From Paraburkholderia sejongensis (GTDB taxonomy: Bacteria; Pseudomonadota; Gammaproteobacteria; Burkholderiales; Burkholderiaceae), in the NCBI RefSeq assembly GCF_020880815.1, contig NZ_JAJITD010000012.1, positions 124,001 to 188,000 of the forward strand: 64,000 nucleotides of DNA. Reading direction: 5' to 3'. Position numbers and translations under genes: made by a program. Under the pieces are notes generated by a model. That model saw only the letters and a program-made list of their open reading frames with translations. It had not been told where the DNA came from and did no database searches. This document shows, piece by piece, positions 26,448 through 36,116 of the stretch; the stretch's first letter is position 1; each line of letters begins with the position of its first letter.

Positions 26448-27569
26448 TCATGCCACAGGAACAGTCCACGCATCGTAGCCGTAGACCCAATCGCCGTTGC
26501 CGCCTTCCTTGAGCCAGTTGTTGCCGCGGGAGCCGATCTGGATGCGCGCGGTGCGGTCGCGGCGCGCTTGTTCGTAGCGCGTGAGCGCGGTGTCCAGCGT
26601 TGCGCTCGATGCGCCGGCCAGCGAGCGCGACAGCACCACCGCATCCTCGATCGCCATGCCGGCGCCTTGCGCCATGAACGGCATCATCGGATGGCAGGCG
26701 TCGCCGAGCAGCGTGAAGTTGCCGCGGCTCCACTTCGGCAGCGGATCGCGCACGTACAGCGCGGACGCGAGCACGGTATCGCAGGCGGCCAGCAGGGTTT
26801 TCGCGTCGGCGTGGAAGTGCTGGTAGGCGTCGCGCAGCGCGTCGGGGTCGCCCGGCGCGGTCCACGATTCGTTGGTCCAGTCGCTCTGCGCGGTGGTCGC
26901 GAAGATGAACACGTCGCGGCCTCGATTGAGCGGGAACGTGACGATCTGCGATTCCGGCGTCGGGCCCCACCATTTGACGAAGGCACCCGTTTCGAGGTTC
27001 GCCAGACGCGTGGCCGGCACCACCGCGCGATACGACACGATGCCGGTGAATAGCGGCGCGTCGGGACCGAGGATGAATTCGCGCACGCCCGAATGGATGC
27101 CGTCGGCGCCGATCACGAGATCGAAGCGCTGCTCGGTGCCGTCGGCGAGTGTGAGGCTGGCTGCGCCGTCTTCCTGCGCGAGTTGCGTCACACGGTGGCC
27201 GAGCCGCAACGCGCCGGCCGGCATCGCGGCTTCGAGCGCGGCGATCACGTCCGCGCGGTGCATCGTCAACTGCGGCGCGCCGTATTTGATCTCGGCTTCG
27301 TCGGACATCGGCAGATGCGAGGTTACTGCGCCGGTGTCCCACATCCGGCTGATCCGCGCGGATGGACGCGCGGCGGTCTCGCGCAGCGTCGCGCCGATGC
27401 CGAGACCGTCTAGCGCGCGCACCGCGTTCGGCGTCAGGTTGATATCGGCGCCGACCCGCCCGAAACGCTCGGCCTGTTCGAACACGACCACGTCGTGCCC
27501 CTGCTTGTGCAACGCAATTGCCGCGGCCAGGCCGCCGATGCCGCCGCCATTGATTCCAATCTTCAGCAC
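26448..27569 (-). CDS. FAD-dependent aromatic monooxygenase, NicC/salicylate hydroxylase type
   Basis: A 373-residue group A flavin monooxygenase. It has the FAD-binding GINGGGIGGLAAAIAL, the DG motif VIGADGIHSGVRE and the GD motif LLGDACHPMMPFMAQGAGMAIED. The C-terminal WVYGYDAW resembles 6-hydroxynicotinate 3-monooxygenase (NicC), so an N-heteroaromatic or hydroxybenzoate substrate is plausible but not proven. I place the start at a GTG (27569) because GGAGAAGC lies 7 bases upstream and the GxGxxG motif follows at once; an ATG 28 codons further upstream would swallow the palindromic operator. Confidence 0.82.
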   Translation of the reverse strand: MLKIGINGGGIGGLAAAIALHKQGHDVVVFEQAERFGRVGADINLTPNAVRALDGLGIGATLRETAARPSARISRMWDTGAVTSHLPMSDEAEIKYGAPQLTMHRADVIAALEAAMPAGALRLGHRVTQLAQEDGAASLTLADGTEQRFDLVIGADGIHSGVREFILGPDAPLFTGIVSYRAVVPATRLANLETGAFVKWWGPTPESQIVTFPLNRGRDVFIFATTAQSDWTNESWTAPGDPDALRDAYQHFHADAKTLLAACDTVLASALYVRDPLPKWSRGNFTLLGDACHPMMPFMAQGAGMAIEDAVVLSRSLAGASSATLDTALTRYEQARRDRTARIQIGSRGNNWLKEGGNGDWVYGYDAWTVPVA

Positions 27570-27582
27570 TTCGCTTCTCCGC

Positions 27583-27598
27583 TGTTCATAAATGAACA
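27583..27598. promoter_or_regulatory. inverted repeat before the NicC-like gene, candidate IclR operator
   Basis: TGTTCAT and ATGAACA are perfect inverted 7-mers with a 2-base spacer. A further GTGAAC half-site lies about 15 bp upstream (27611-27616). The site is 14 bp before the GTG start, a position suited to repression, and the IclR gene is the next one in the same unit. Confidence 0.55.
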
Positions 27599-27874
27599 TG
27601 ATGGTATTAATGTGAACAGGTGCGATTGTGGCGAGAAAGTATTCCGCGCGCAATTGGTTTCTAAATTGGGGGACCTGGGGGAATCCCTTGGGTGGGCAGG
27701 CGAAGGGCGGACGGATGCGCAGGCGGGGCAGATAAACTGCGGAGGACGACGAATCACGGGCGCGAGACCTGTGGGTCAGGCGGAGTCGTCGTTGGAGAGA
27801 AAGGGGGAAGCCGCGCGGCGGAGGTGCCGCGCGGCGAATGCCTACGGAGCGCGCTGCCCCGGGCGGCAGACCTG

Positions 27875-28609
27875 CTACGCGGCAGGCGCCACCGAGGCGC
27901 CGTTGATCCCGTGCCGCGCAAGCGCGTCGGCGACGAATCCCGACGCCTTCATCTCTTCGACGAACGCACGCAGCGCTTCGGCTGCCGCTTCGCCGCGGCT
28001 CTTCGGCGTGCCCATCGCCTGCTGGATCACCATGAAGCGTTCATCGAGCAGCCGCAGCCCGGTGGTATTGCGCCTATCGGCTTCGAGTTGCTGCTTCACG
28101 CCGGCCGCGACTTCGAGCTGCTGTTCGATGAAGGTCGGCACGACGCTCGGCGAACTCGGTGCGCGCACGATCTGCGCGGCCTTCAGTTCGCGCGTGAGAA
28201 ACAGATCGTACGCACTGCCTTTGCCGACGACCACGCGGTTATGCGCCTGATCGACATCGCGATTGCTGCGCACCGGCGAATCGTCGCGCACCAGGTAGAA
28301 GCCTTCGATCAACACATACGGCGCGGTGAACGCGATCTTCTCGCCGCGCAACGGATCGACCGCGAAAAAGCCGAAATCCGCGCGCTCCTCGTTGATCGCC
28401 TCGACCGACTTGCCGGCCGTATCGAACACCACCAGTTCGAGCTCGACGTTCAGCTTCGCGGCGAACGCGCGCGCAAGGTCGATCGACACGCCGAACGGTT
28501 CCCCCGACGCGGGATCGCGGTTCGCGAGGATCGGATTGCCGAGATTGATCGACGCGCGCACTTTGCCGGTCGGAGTGAAGGCGGAGACGATGGAGGGGGC
28601 GAGGGTCAT
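27875..28609 (-). CDS. amino-acid-type substrate-binding protein without signal peptide
   Basis: A 244-residue protein of the family 3 solute-binding fold: KVRASINLGNPILANRD, GEPFGVSIDLARAFAAKLNVEL, DFGFFAVDPLRGEKIAFTAPY and GFYLVRDDSPV. Such proteins normally bind amino acids in the periplasm for an ABC transporter, yet this one starts MTLAPSIVSAFTPTG with no signal sequence, and AGGAGAGC directly before the ATG supports that start. No ABC permease or ATPase gene is near. It lies upstream of the monooxygenase/IclR pair on the same strand, with 305 bp between. Confidence 0.78.
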   Translation of the reverse strand: MTLAPSIVSAFTPTGKVRASINLGNPILANRDPASGEPFGVSIDLARAFAAKLNVELELVVFDTAGKSVEAINEERADFGFFAVDPLRGEKIAFTAPYVLIEGFYLVRDDSPVRSNRDVDQAHNRVVVGKGSAYDLFLTRELKAAQIVRAPSSPSVVPTFIEQQLEVAAGVKQQLEADRRNTTGLRLLDERFMVIQQAMGTPKSRGEAAAEALRAFVEEMKASGFVADALARHGINGASVAPAA

Positions 28610-28992
28610 GAGTGCTCTCCTGGCGGCGCGATACAGCGAACGCGCGGGGTTGGTCGGGGTTCGGGGAGTTTGGTGATGCGGGGTGGGGCGTTGAGCGGTT
28701 CGGCTGCGAGCTTATCACCCGGTTGGGAAAATGCGCGAAATGGGTCATCCGTAAGATTCGTCTGAAAGACACGGAAGCTCTGCCGCATTACGGTTGACGC
28801 TTTTCAACCGAAAAGGCAAACGCGGACACTTCCGGCTCCATCCGTTGGGCGGTCAAGGCATTTCTCAAGAATGTATTACGTTGCCCGACCACGATGATTT
28901 CCGGACCATCCGCAATTCGCTTTTGCATTCATCCACTGTGCCGGTTCGCACTTCCGGGCTTTCGGCGTACGGCACCATAGAGGTTATCGCGC
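28610..28992. other. lower-GC intergenic region
   Basis: About 380 bp without a convincing gene. From about 28790 base composition drops well below the surroundings and stays low to about 29640. A 72-codon open frame (28794-29012) shows no family signal and overlaps the next gene. The promoter of the membrane protein at 28993 must lie here. Confidence 0.4.
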
Positions 28993-29442
28993 ATGGCGAA
29001 ACCTGTCCGTAAGCTGTTCAAGGCAGGATTATTTGTTGGCCTATTTTGTCTTGCCGTTCGCTATGTGCACACCTATCCCGTGCCAATGCCGGATCGCCAG
29101 GTCGCCACATTGTTGGACATCTCGGATTGGCTTGGCATTAGCGATCCCGAGGCGCTTTATATTTATGGGTTCACGACTGTCGATCTGATTCTTGCCGTCT
29201 TTGCATGGTTCTATCTGATACGTTGGCTCGAAATCCGGGATTCCGATGATTTATATTTCCTGATCCTGCTGATTGTTCAGTCCGGTGCGTCGATGGTTGT
29301 GTTGCTGGTATTGGCAGACTGGCTTGGATTCAACGATAGGGATAGTTTTTATATTTTTATCGTCCTGACTTCTCACACCATACTTGCAGTTTGTGCCTAC
29401 GTTGCCTTCGCTGAACTATGGCGGCGTTATCGCACGAGTTAG
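28993..29442 (+). CDS. membrane protein with three exact 32-residue repeats, unknown function
   Basis: A 149-residue protein I do not recognise. After an N-terminal hydrophobic segment (about 10-24) it contains three copies of one unit at exact 32-residue steps: W46-L47-D51-Y56, W78-L79-D83-Y88 and W110-L111-D115-Y120 (DWLGISDPEALYIY, RWLEIRDSDDLYFL, DWLGFNDRDSFYIF), each followed by a hydrophobic helix of about 20 residues. So each unit is an amphipathic acidic cap plus one membrane span. Codon use and GC are lower than in the neighbours, which suggests transfer. It stands alone between a leftward binding protein gene and the 3HB hydrolase. Confidence 0.7.
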   Translation: MAKPVRKLFKAGLFVGLFCLAVRYVHTYPVPMPDRQVATLLDISDWLGISDPEALYIYGFTTVDLILAVFAWFYLIRWLEIRDSDDLYFLILLIVQSGASMVVLLVLADWLGFNDRDSFYIFIVLTSHTILAVCAYVAFAELWRRYRTS

Positions 29443-29651
29443 AAACGAGAGGGCGAGCGTACGTCGCTTCCGGTGACGCCCGCCCGCTTTCGTGCGCGCT
29501 CCTCGCGACGCCGCCGCATATCCGGGTCATCTCTGCTAGCACCCCGCCCGAGTTTGTCCTACTGTCCACCATGCCTTGATTCATCGAATCACGGCAATTC
29601 CCAAAACGCGATGTGGCATCTCTTACTTGAACAACAAAGAAGGAGATAAGA

Positions 29652-31820
29652 ATGACAGGCTCCCCGATCGCACGCAGATGCACAGGCAGAACAGCACGAC
29701 TGCGTACCGCCAAAGCTCCAGGAAAAGCACTAGGAATAGCCATAGCAACAGCATGCGCGGCACTCGTCGGCACTGCCCACGCGACCGACCATGATAACGA
29801 CCGTCACGTCGACTCGAACCCATTGCCTTCGTTCGTCGTACCAAACAGTCTTTCGACCGTCACCTACGACGGCACCACCGACGACCTGCTCACCGCCGGC
29901 CTCGGCAAAACCGGACTCGCCAGCGCGGTGGCACCCGCCATCGCGAACGCCGCCAGCCCCACCTCAGCCGAACTACGCAGACTCGCGATCTGGTCGAACT
30001 ACCGCGCGCTCGTCGACATGACGGCGGCCGGCGGCTACGGTCGCTTCTGGGGGCCCAATGTCGATCTCGACGGCAACGACACGCTAGGCGAAGGCAAAAT
30101 CGCCGGCACCGAATATCTGGCCTACGCCGACGACGGCAGCGGTCGCCAGAACGTCAGCCTGCTCGTCCAGGTGCCTGCAAGCTTCAACCCGGCCAATGCT
30201 TGCATCGTCACCGCGACGTCGTCGGGCTCGCGCGGCGTCTACGGCGCGATTTCCGCGGCCGGCGAGTGGGGTCTGAAGCGCGGCTGCGCGGTCGCCTATT
30301 CCGACAAGGGCAGCGGCAACGGCGCGCACGAACTGATGAGCGGCCTCGTCACGCTGATCGACGGCCGGCTCGCCAGCGCCGCCACCGCCGGGAACGCGAG
30401 TCTTTTTACCGCCGACGTGTCCGCCTCCAAACTCGCCACCTACAACCAGAAGTACCCGTATCGCTATGCATTCAAACACGCGCACTCGCAGCAGAATCCC
30501 GAGCAGGACTGGGGCAGGGACACGCTCGATGCGATCCAGTTCGCGTACTGGGTGCTGAACCAGCAGTTCACACCGCGTGACGACTCGCTGCATCATCGCG
30601 TGCGCTATCAGCCCGGCAGCATCACCACGATCGCGGCATCCGTGAGCAACGGCGGCGGCGCGTCGCTCGCGGCCGCCGAGCAGGACACGAAAGGCTGGAT
30701 CACAGCGGTGGTGGTCGGCGAGCCGCAAATCAACGTGCGCATGCCGGGCCGCGCGCAGGTGAAAGAGGGCGGCCAGCGAATCGGCGCGGCCGGCAAACCG
30801 CTGGCCGACTACATGACGCTCGCGAATCTGCTCGAACCGTGCGCCGCGCTCGCGGATGCGGCCGCCAACGCGCCGTATCTGACCGCGCTGCCGCTCGCGA
30901 CCACCACGGCGATCCGCGAGGCGCGCTGCGCGTCGCTGGCGGCGGCCGGATTCGTGCGCGGCAGCGACACCCAAACACAGGCCAACGACGCACTCGCGCG
31001 GCTGCATCAAGCCGGCTACGAGGCGGATTCGGATGTGCTGCATGCGCCGATGTGGGATTCGCAGGCGGTGCCGGCCGTCGCCGTCACGTATGCGAACGCG
31101 TACACGCGGGCGAGCGTCGTCGACAATCTGTGCGGCTTCAGCTTCGGCACGACGAACCCGTTGACGGGTGCCGCGGGCGTCGCGCCGGCGGTCTCGCCGA
31201 TGCCGACCGTCTTCGGTCTCGGCAACGGTGTGCCGCCGACCAACGGCATCAGCCTCGTCTATAACCCGACGCCGTCGGCGGGCGCGGACCATCGGCTCGC
31301 GACCCCCGATGCGAGTTTCGCGGGCGCGGCATGCGCGCGGGCGTTGTGGACCGGCAAAAATCCGCGCATGCTCGCGAGCGTCGACGCGATCAGCGTGAAC
31401 GCGCTGCTGCATGGCAAGCCCACGATCATCGTGCAGGGCCGCAGCGATGCGTTGGTGCCGATCAATCACGCGTCGCGCGCGTATCTTGCCGCGAACAGCG
31501 TGCGCGAAGGCTCGCATAGCCGGCTGTCGCTATACGAAGTGACCAATGGTCAGCATTTCGACGCGTTTCTGGGCGTGCCCGGCTTCGACAGCCGTTTCGT
31601 GCCGGTCCACTACTACAACCTGCAGGCGCTCAATCTGATGTGGAGCCACCTGAAGAGCGGCGCGGCGCTGCCGCCTTCACAAGTGATCCGCACGATCCCG
31701 CGTGGCTCTAGTGCGGGCATCGTGCCGGCGTTGACCGTGTCGAACCTGCCGCCGATCGTCGCGAACCCCGGCAGCAACGCGATCAGCGCGGAGCATGGAG
31801 TGGTCGACGTGCCGCATTAG
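29652..31820 (+). CDS. exported D-(-)-3-hydroxybutyrate oligomer hydrolase
   Basis: A 722-residue enzyme of the 3HBOH family, which cuts short oligomers of 3-hydroxybutyrate released during polyhydroxybutyrate breakdown. The likely nucleophile Ser lies in ASVSNGGGASLAAAEQD; VQGRSDALVPINHASRAYLA and TNGQHFDAFLGVPGFDSRFVP hold the late Asp and His candidates. Length matches the family (about 700). A signal peptide is visible near residues 28-45 (IAIATACAALVGTAHA). AAGGAGATAAG before the ATG is a strong ribosome site. A GC-rich hairpin follows the stop. Confidence 0.88.
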   Translation: MTGSPIARRCTGRTARLRTAKAPGKALGIAIATACAALVGTAHATDHDNDRHVDSNPLPSFVVPNSLSTVTYDGTTDDLLTAGLGKTGLASAVAPAIANAASPTSAELRRLAIWSNYRALVDMTAAGGYGRFWGPNVDLDGNDTLGEGKIAGTEYLAYADDGSGRQNVSLLVQVPASFNPANACIVTATSSGSRGVYGAISAAGEWGLKRGCAVAYSDKGSGNGAHELMSGLVTLIDGRLASAATAGNASLFTADVSASKLATYNQKYPYRYAFKHAHSQQNPEQDWGRDTLDAIQFAYWVLNQQFTPRDDSLHHRVRYQPGSITTIAASVSNGGGASLAAAEQDTKGWITAVVVGEPQINVRMPGRAQVKEGGQRIGAAGKPLADYMTLANLLEPCAALADAAANAPYLTALPLATTTAIREARCASLAAAGFVRGSDTQTQANDALARLHQAGYEADSDVLHAPMWDSQAVPAVAVTYANAYTRASVVDNLCGFSFGTTNPLTGAAGVAPAVSPMPTVFGLGNGVPPTNGISLVYNPTPSAGADHRLATPDASFAGAACARALWTGKNPRMLASVDAISVNALLHGKPTIIVQGRSDALVPINHASRAYLAANSVREGSHSRLSLYEVTNGQHFDAFLGVPGFDSRFVPVHYYNLQALNLMWSHLKSGAALPPSQVIRTIPRGSSAGIVPALTVSNLPPIVANPGSNAISAEHGVVDVPH

Positions 31821-31862
31821 CCGGAGCATCCGCGACGCGACGCTCGCAGCAAGCTGTCGATA

Positions 31863-31887
31863 CGAGGGCCGCCGTTGGCGGCCCTCG
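31863..31887 (+). terminator. GC-rich hairpin after the 3HB oligomer hydrolase gene
   Basis: CGAGGGCCGCC (31863-31873) pairs perfectly with GGCGGCCCTCG (31877-31887) across a 3-base loop. Only a short T stretch follows, so it is a weaker terminator candidate for the + strand; it could also serve the convergent MFS gene. Confidence 0.65.
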
Positions 31888-31976
31888 CTGTTTGGGGAAT
31901 CGGCATCGGTAGCGCCGTCATGCGCCAATACCCGCCGCTAGTTCCCCGCCGCCGGCGCGCCGCATTATTCAGAACT

Positions 31977-33266
31977 TCAGTCGCGCAGCTTTACCGGCGT
32001 CATCCGCGGCATCAGCAGATGAATGATGCCGAGCGCGATCAGGTACGCGGATGCGCCGACCACGAACAGCGCCCAATACTGGCCGGTGCGCTGCAAGGTT
32101 TCGCCGATCACGCCGGAGAAGAAGAACGAGCCGACCATCCCCGCGACGCCGCCGATGCCGACCACGGTGCCGACCAGCCGGCGCGGAAACACGTCGCCGA
32201 CGGTCGTCACCAGATTGGCCGACCAGCCCTGGTGCGCGGCGGCCGCCAGCCCGACCGCGAACACCGCATACCACAGACTCTGGAAGTACGACAGCGTTGC
32301 GATCGGCACCACGCACACCGCGCAGATGGCCATCGTCACCTTGCGCGCGAAGTTCGGATGATTCGAGCGCGCCATCAGACGCGACGACAGCCAGCCGCCG
32401 GCGACGCTGCCAACCGATGCCATCGTGTAGATCGCGATCAGCGGCAGACCCATGGGGCCGATATCGATGTGACGCGACTCGTTGAGCCACTTCGGCAGCC
32501 AGAACAGGTAGAACCACCACACTGGATCGGTCAGCAGCTTGCCGAAGACGAACGCCCACGTCTCGCGATACTTCAGCACCGACAACCAGCTGACGCGCTG
32601 CTCGACGACTTCGTCGCGATCGGCGTTGATGTAGTCGAGCTCTTCCTTCGATACCGACGGATGCTGCGCCGGCTGCCGATAGACGAGCAGCCACACCGCG
32701 AGCCAGATAAAACCGGTTGCGCCGCCCGCGATGAAGGTCGCGCGCCAGCCCCAGGTGACCGCCGCGATCGGCACGAAGGCCGGCGCAACGATCCCGCCGA
32801 TCGTTGCACCCATGTTCCAGAAGCCGGTCGCGAGCGCCCGTTCCTTCTTCGGGAACCACGTGGCGGTGGTGCGGATCGCGACCGGGAAGTTGGCCGCCTC
32901 GCCGAAGCCGAGCAGGCCGCGCACGGCGGCGAAGCCCGGCACGGTCGCCGCGACCGCGTGCAGCATCGCGGCGAGGCTCCACATCGCCATCGCGCTGCCG
33001 TACACGAGCTTGGTGCTGACGCGGTCGGCGATCCGGCCGAAGATCGCCAGACCCACCGCGTATGCGACCGTAAACACCATCACGGTCTGCGCGTACTGCA
33101 CCTGGGTCCAGCCGATGTCCTTCTGCAGCAGCGGCGCGAGCAGGCCGAGCATCTGCCGGTCCATGTAGTTGATCGTGGTCGCCGCGAAGATCATCGCGCA
33201 GATGGTCCAGCGGTATCGTCCGACCGCCGTGCGGGCAGCGGCCGCGTTGGCTTCCAGTATTTTCAT
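31977..33266 (-). CDS. MFS transporter, anion:cation symporter family (hexuronate-like)
   Basis: A 429-residue 12-helix carrier. RWTICAMIFAATTINYMDRQMLGLLAP and RGLLGFGEAANFPVAIRTTATWFPKKERALATG are signatures of ExuT-type carriers of hexuronates and hexarates. It is the distal gene of a leftward run (dehydratase, MFS, MFS) controlled by the GntR gene region at 36.1 kb, which fits uptake of a sugar diacid. Confidence 0.85.
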   Translation of the reverse strand: MKILEANAAAARTAVGRYRWTICAMIFAATTINYMDRQMLGLLAPLLQKDIGWTQVQYAQTVMVFTVAYAVGLAIFGRIADRVSTKLVYGSAMAMWSLAAMLHAVAATVPGFAAVRGLLGFGEAANFPVAIRTTATWFPKKERALATGFWNMGATIGGIVAPAFVPIAAVTWGWRATFIAGGATGFIWLAVWLLVYRQPAQHPSVSKEELDYINADRDEVVEQRVSWLSVLKYRETWAFVFGKLLTDPVWWFYLFWLPKWLNESRHIDIGPMGLPLIAIYTMASVGSVAGGWLSSRLMARSNHPNFARKVTMAICAVCVVPIATLSYFQSLWYAVFAVGLAAAAHQGWSANLVTTVGDVFPRRLVGTVVGIGGVAGMVGSFFFSGVIGETLQRTGQYWALFVVGASAYLIALGIIHLLMPRMTPVKLRD

Positions 33267-33330
33267 TGCGTCTCCGTAGGTTTGCTTTAGTAGGTTGTCC
33301 GGATGGTTCGGGATACCTGGTTTGCGGTGT

Positions 33331-34668
33331 TCAACGGGCGTGCGGGGCGGGCGCCGGCAGGCTGTCGCGAGGGCTCATTCGCGCGAGGAACACGACGCCG
33401 GCGGCGAGCACCGACATGGCCGCGAGGCCGGTGAGTCCGCCTTCGATCGAGCCGGTTTTCTGCTCGAGCAGGCCGAACATCGCCGGCGCGACGAAGCCAC
33501 CGAGATTGCCGATCGAATTGATCAGCGCGAGCACCGCGGCGGCGATCCGCGCGTCGAGATAGCCCTGCGGAATCGGCCAGAATAGCGACGACGCAGCCTT
33601 GAAGCCGATCGCCGCAAAGCAGATCGCGATGAACGAGAACACCGGGCCGCCCTGGCCGGCCGCATACATGCCGGCCGCGGCGATCAGCAACACGCACGCG
33701 ACCCATGCCTGCTGATACTTGAAGCGCGCGGCCAGCATCGCGAACAGATACATCGCCGCAATCGAAATCAGCCACGGGATCGAGTTGAGGAAGCCGACCT
33801 GCAGATCGTTGAAGTGGCCCATCTTGCGGATGATGCTCGGCAGCCAGAACGTCGCGCCGTAGATCGTCAGCGACACCGCGAAGTAGATCAGGCAGAAGAT
33901 CAGGATTTGCGGGTCGCGCAGCAGCGTCCACAGCGACGGGTGACCGCCGTGCGACGCGGCGCGCCGGCGCTGCTCGTCGTCGATCTCGCCGATCACCGCA
34001 TCCTGCTCGGCGCGGCTGAGCCACTGCGCGTCGCGCGGCTTCGAGTCGAGCCATAGCCAGATGAAGCCAGCCAGCGCGACCGAGAACATCCCTTCGATCA
34101 CGAACATCCACTGCCAGCCGCGCAGCCCGCCGCCTTCGATCATCATCAGCCCGCCGGAGATCGGCCCGGACAGCACCGACGCAAGCGCGGAACCGCTCAG
34201 AAAGATCGCCATCGCCTTGCCGCGTTCGTTACCGGGCAGCCATTGCGTGAAGTAATAGATCACGCCCGGAAAGAAGCCGGCTTCGGCCGCGCCGAGCAGC
34301 AAACGCATCGCGTAGAACGAGGTCTCGCCGCGCACGAACGCCATGCCGGCCGCCGCGAGCCCCCACGTCAGCATGATGCGGGTCAGCCACAGTTTCGCGC
34401 CGAAGCGTTGCAGCAGAATGTTCGACGGTACTTCGAAGACCGCGTAGCTGATGAAGAAGAGTCCCGCACCGAGTCCGTAGGCGGCCGCGCCGATGCCGAG
34501 ATCGGCGCTCAGATGCTGACGCACGAAGCCGATGTTCACCCGGTCGATGTAGTTGACGATGAACATCACGACGAACAGCGGCAGCACCCGCCACTTGATC
34601 TTGCGTACCGCGTCTGCGAGCAGGGCGGCGCGCTCCGGCCGCGCCGCGTCCGGGGTGGAACGGTTCAT
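33331..34668 (-). CDS. MFS transporter, anion:cation symporter family
   Basis: A 445-residue carrier. KIKWRVLPLFVVMFIVNYIDRVNIGFV and RLLLGAAEAGFFPGVIYYFTQWLP are typical of the tartrate/phthalate/glucarate branch of the ACS family. A hydrophilic central loop (about 210-240, WLSRAEQDAVIGEIDDEQRRR) separates the two halves. It lies between the ExuT-like gene and the glucarate-dehydratase-type gene, on the same strand, giving the locus two carriers of different sub-branches. Confidence 0.85.
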   Translation of the reverse strand: MNRSTPDAARPERAALLADAVRKIKWRVLPLFVVMFIVNYIDRVNIGFVRQHLSADLGIGAAAYGLGAGLFFISYAVFEVPSNILLQRFGAKLWLTRIMLTWGLAAAGMAFVRGETSFYAMRLLLGAAEAGFFPGVIYYFTQWLPGNERGKAMAIFLSGSALASVLSGPISGGLMMIEGGGLRGWQWMFVIEGMFSVALAGFIWLWLDSKPRDAQWLSRAEQDAVIGEIDDEQRRRAASHGGHPSLWTLLRDPQILIFCLIYFAVSLTIYGATFWLPSIIRKMGHFNDLQVGFLNSIPWLISIAAMYLFAMLAARFKYQQAWVACVLLIAAAGMYAAGQGGPVFSFIAICFAAIGFKAASSLFWPIPQGYLDARIAAAVLALINSIGNLGGFVAPAMFGLLEQKTGSIEGGLTGLAAMSVLAAGVVFLARMSPRDSLPAPAPHAR

Positions 34669-34796
34669 GGACTTGTCTCCTTCGGTGGCAGCACGGTACG
34701 GATGCCGGTTGCCGGCGGTCCGCGCGGGTCGAGCGCGCGGATCAGATGCGCGGATCAGATGCGGGATGCAAAGCCGCGGCGCAAAAGCTCAAAAGC

Positions 34797-36071
34797 TCAA
34801 AACCGCGGGTTCTTGCCGGTGAAGCTCGGGTCGTACTTCTTCATCTGCTTCAGGTCGTCGCGATTGCGCACGCCGCACGACAGGTACTGCGCGTGCAGTT
34901 GCGCAAGCCGCTCGCGATCGAGTTCGACACCCAGACCCGGCGTGCCGGGCACGCGCACCGCGCCGTTGTCGAAGCGCACGCGGCCGCCCTTGATCACTTC
35001 TTCTTCCTGCCACGGGTAGTGCGTATCGCACGCGTAGGTCAGGTTCGGAATGCTCGCGGCGACGTGGGTCATGGCCATCAGGCTGATGCCCAGGTGAGAG
35101 TTCGAGTGCATCGACATCCCGAGGTCCCACAGCTTGCACATGCGCGCGAGCGTCTGCGTTGCGCGCAGACCGCCCCAGTAGTGGGGATCCGACAGCAGCA
35201 CCTTGACCGAGCCCATTTCGGCGCCGCGGCGGAACTCGTCCATCGTCGTGATCACCATGTTGGTCGCGAGCGGCAGACGCGTGTGCTTCGCGAGTTCGGC
35301 CATCCCCGCGAGACCCGGGCACGGGTCCTCGTAGTATTCGAGCAGCTCGTCGAGTTCGGGCGCGGCGGCGATGCTGGTTTCGAGCGTCCAGTTCGCGTTC
35401 GGGTCGAGCCGCAGCGGCGTGCCGGGGAAAGCGTCGTGCAGCGCGCGCATACAGGCGATTTCATGCGCGGGTTCGAACACGCCGCCCTTCAGCTTGATGC
35501 TTTGGAATCCGTACAGATCGATCATCCGGCGCGCCTGCGCGACGATCTGCGCGGGGCTGATGCCTTCGCCCCAGGCGTCGGGCGCATAGGGTCTTTCGAT
35601 GTGTTCCGCGTACCTGAAGAACAGGTACGCACTGTACGGCACCGCGTCGCGCACCTTGCCGCCGAGCAGATCGACGATCGGTGCGCCGACGAGCTGCCCT
35701 TGCAGGTCGAGCATCGCGACTTCGAGCGTGCTGATCACTTTCGGCGCGTTCTTCGCCGCGTGCGAGCCGGGCGCGAGTTCGAACTCGACCGCGCCGGGGC
35801 TCGCCTTGATCGTCGCGCGCACGCGCTCTTCCATCCGGTTCAGGTCGAATGGCGACAGCCCGAGCACCAGCGGCCGCGCCTGTTCGAGCACGCGCAGCAT
35901 CGGCTCGTCGCCGTAGGTCTCCGAGATTCCGACGCGGCCGTCGCTGGTTTCCAGCTCGACGATGGCGCGCAACGCCCAGGGTTCGTGGATCCCGGCCGCG
36001 TTCAGCAGCGGGCCGTCGCGGAAGGCGATCGGCGTAATTCGCACCTGCGTGATGGTGATGTCGCGAGTCAT
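34797..36071 (-). CDS. enolase-superfamily sugar-acid dehydratase, glucarate dehydratase type
   Basis: A 424-residue enolase-superfamily enzyme. The base on the first lysine pair is in SIKLKGGVFEP; metal ligands lie in DPNANW, YEDPC and TNM; the His of the second base is in GMSMHSNSHLGISLMAMTHVAA. These match D-glucarate dehydratase, which removes water from glucarate (or idarate) to give 5-keto-4-deoxyglucarate. I chose ATG 36071 (MTRDITITQV); an upstream GTG start at 36119 would overlap the operator palindrome. Another aldarate is possible. Confidence 0.85.
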   Translation of the reverse strand: MTRDITITQVRITPIAFRDGPLLNAAGIHEPWALRAIVELETSDGRVGISETYGDEPMLRVLEQARPLVLGLSPFDLNRMEERVRATIKASPGAVEFELAPGSHAAKNAPKVISTLEVAMLDLQGQLVGAPIVDLLGGKVRDAVPYSAYLFFRYAEHIERPYAPDAWGEGISPAQIVAQARRMIDLYGFQSIKLKGGVFEPAHEIACMRALHDAFPGTPLRLDPNANWTLETSIAAAPELDELLEYYEDPCPGLAGMAELAKHTRLPLATNMVITTMDEFRRGAEMGSVKVLLSDPHYWGGLRATQTLARMCKLWDLGMSMHSNSHLGISLMAMTHVAASIPNLTYACDTHYPWQEEEVIKGGRVRFDNGAVRVPGTPGLGVELDRERLAQLHAQYLSCGVRNRDDLKQMKKYDPSFTGKNPRF

Positions 36072-36116
36072 GGTGGCAGTCGGCAATAAAAAAACGAGAT
36101 GGGACGGATCGTAAAG

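Noticed and set aside
27810..27835. Strong GC hairpin (two GCCGCGCGGC arms)
   Set aside because: Each arm is itself palindromic and no T run follows, so a terminator or regulatory role cannot be supported.
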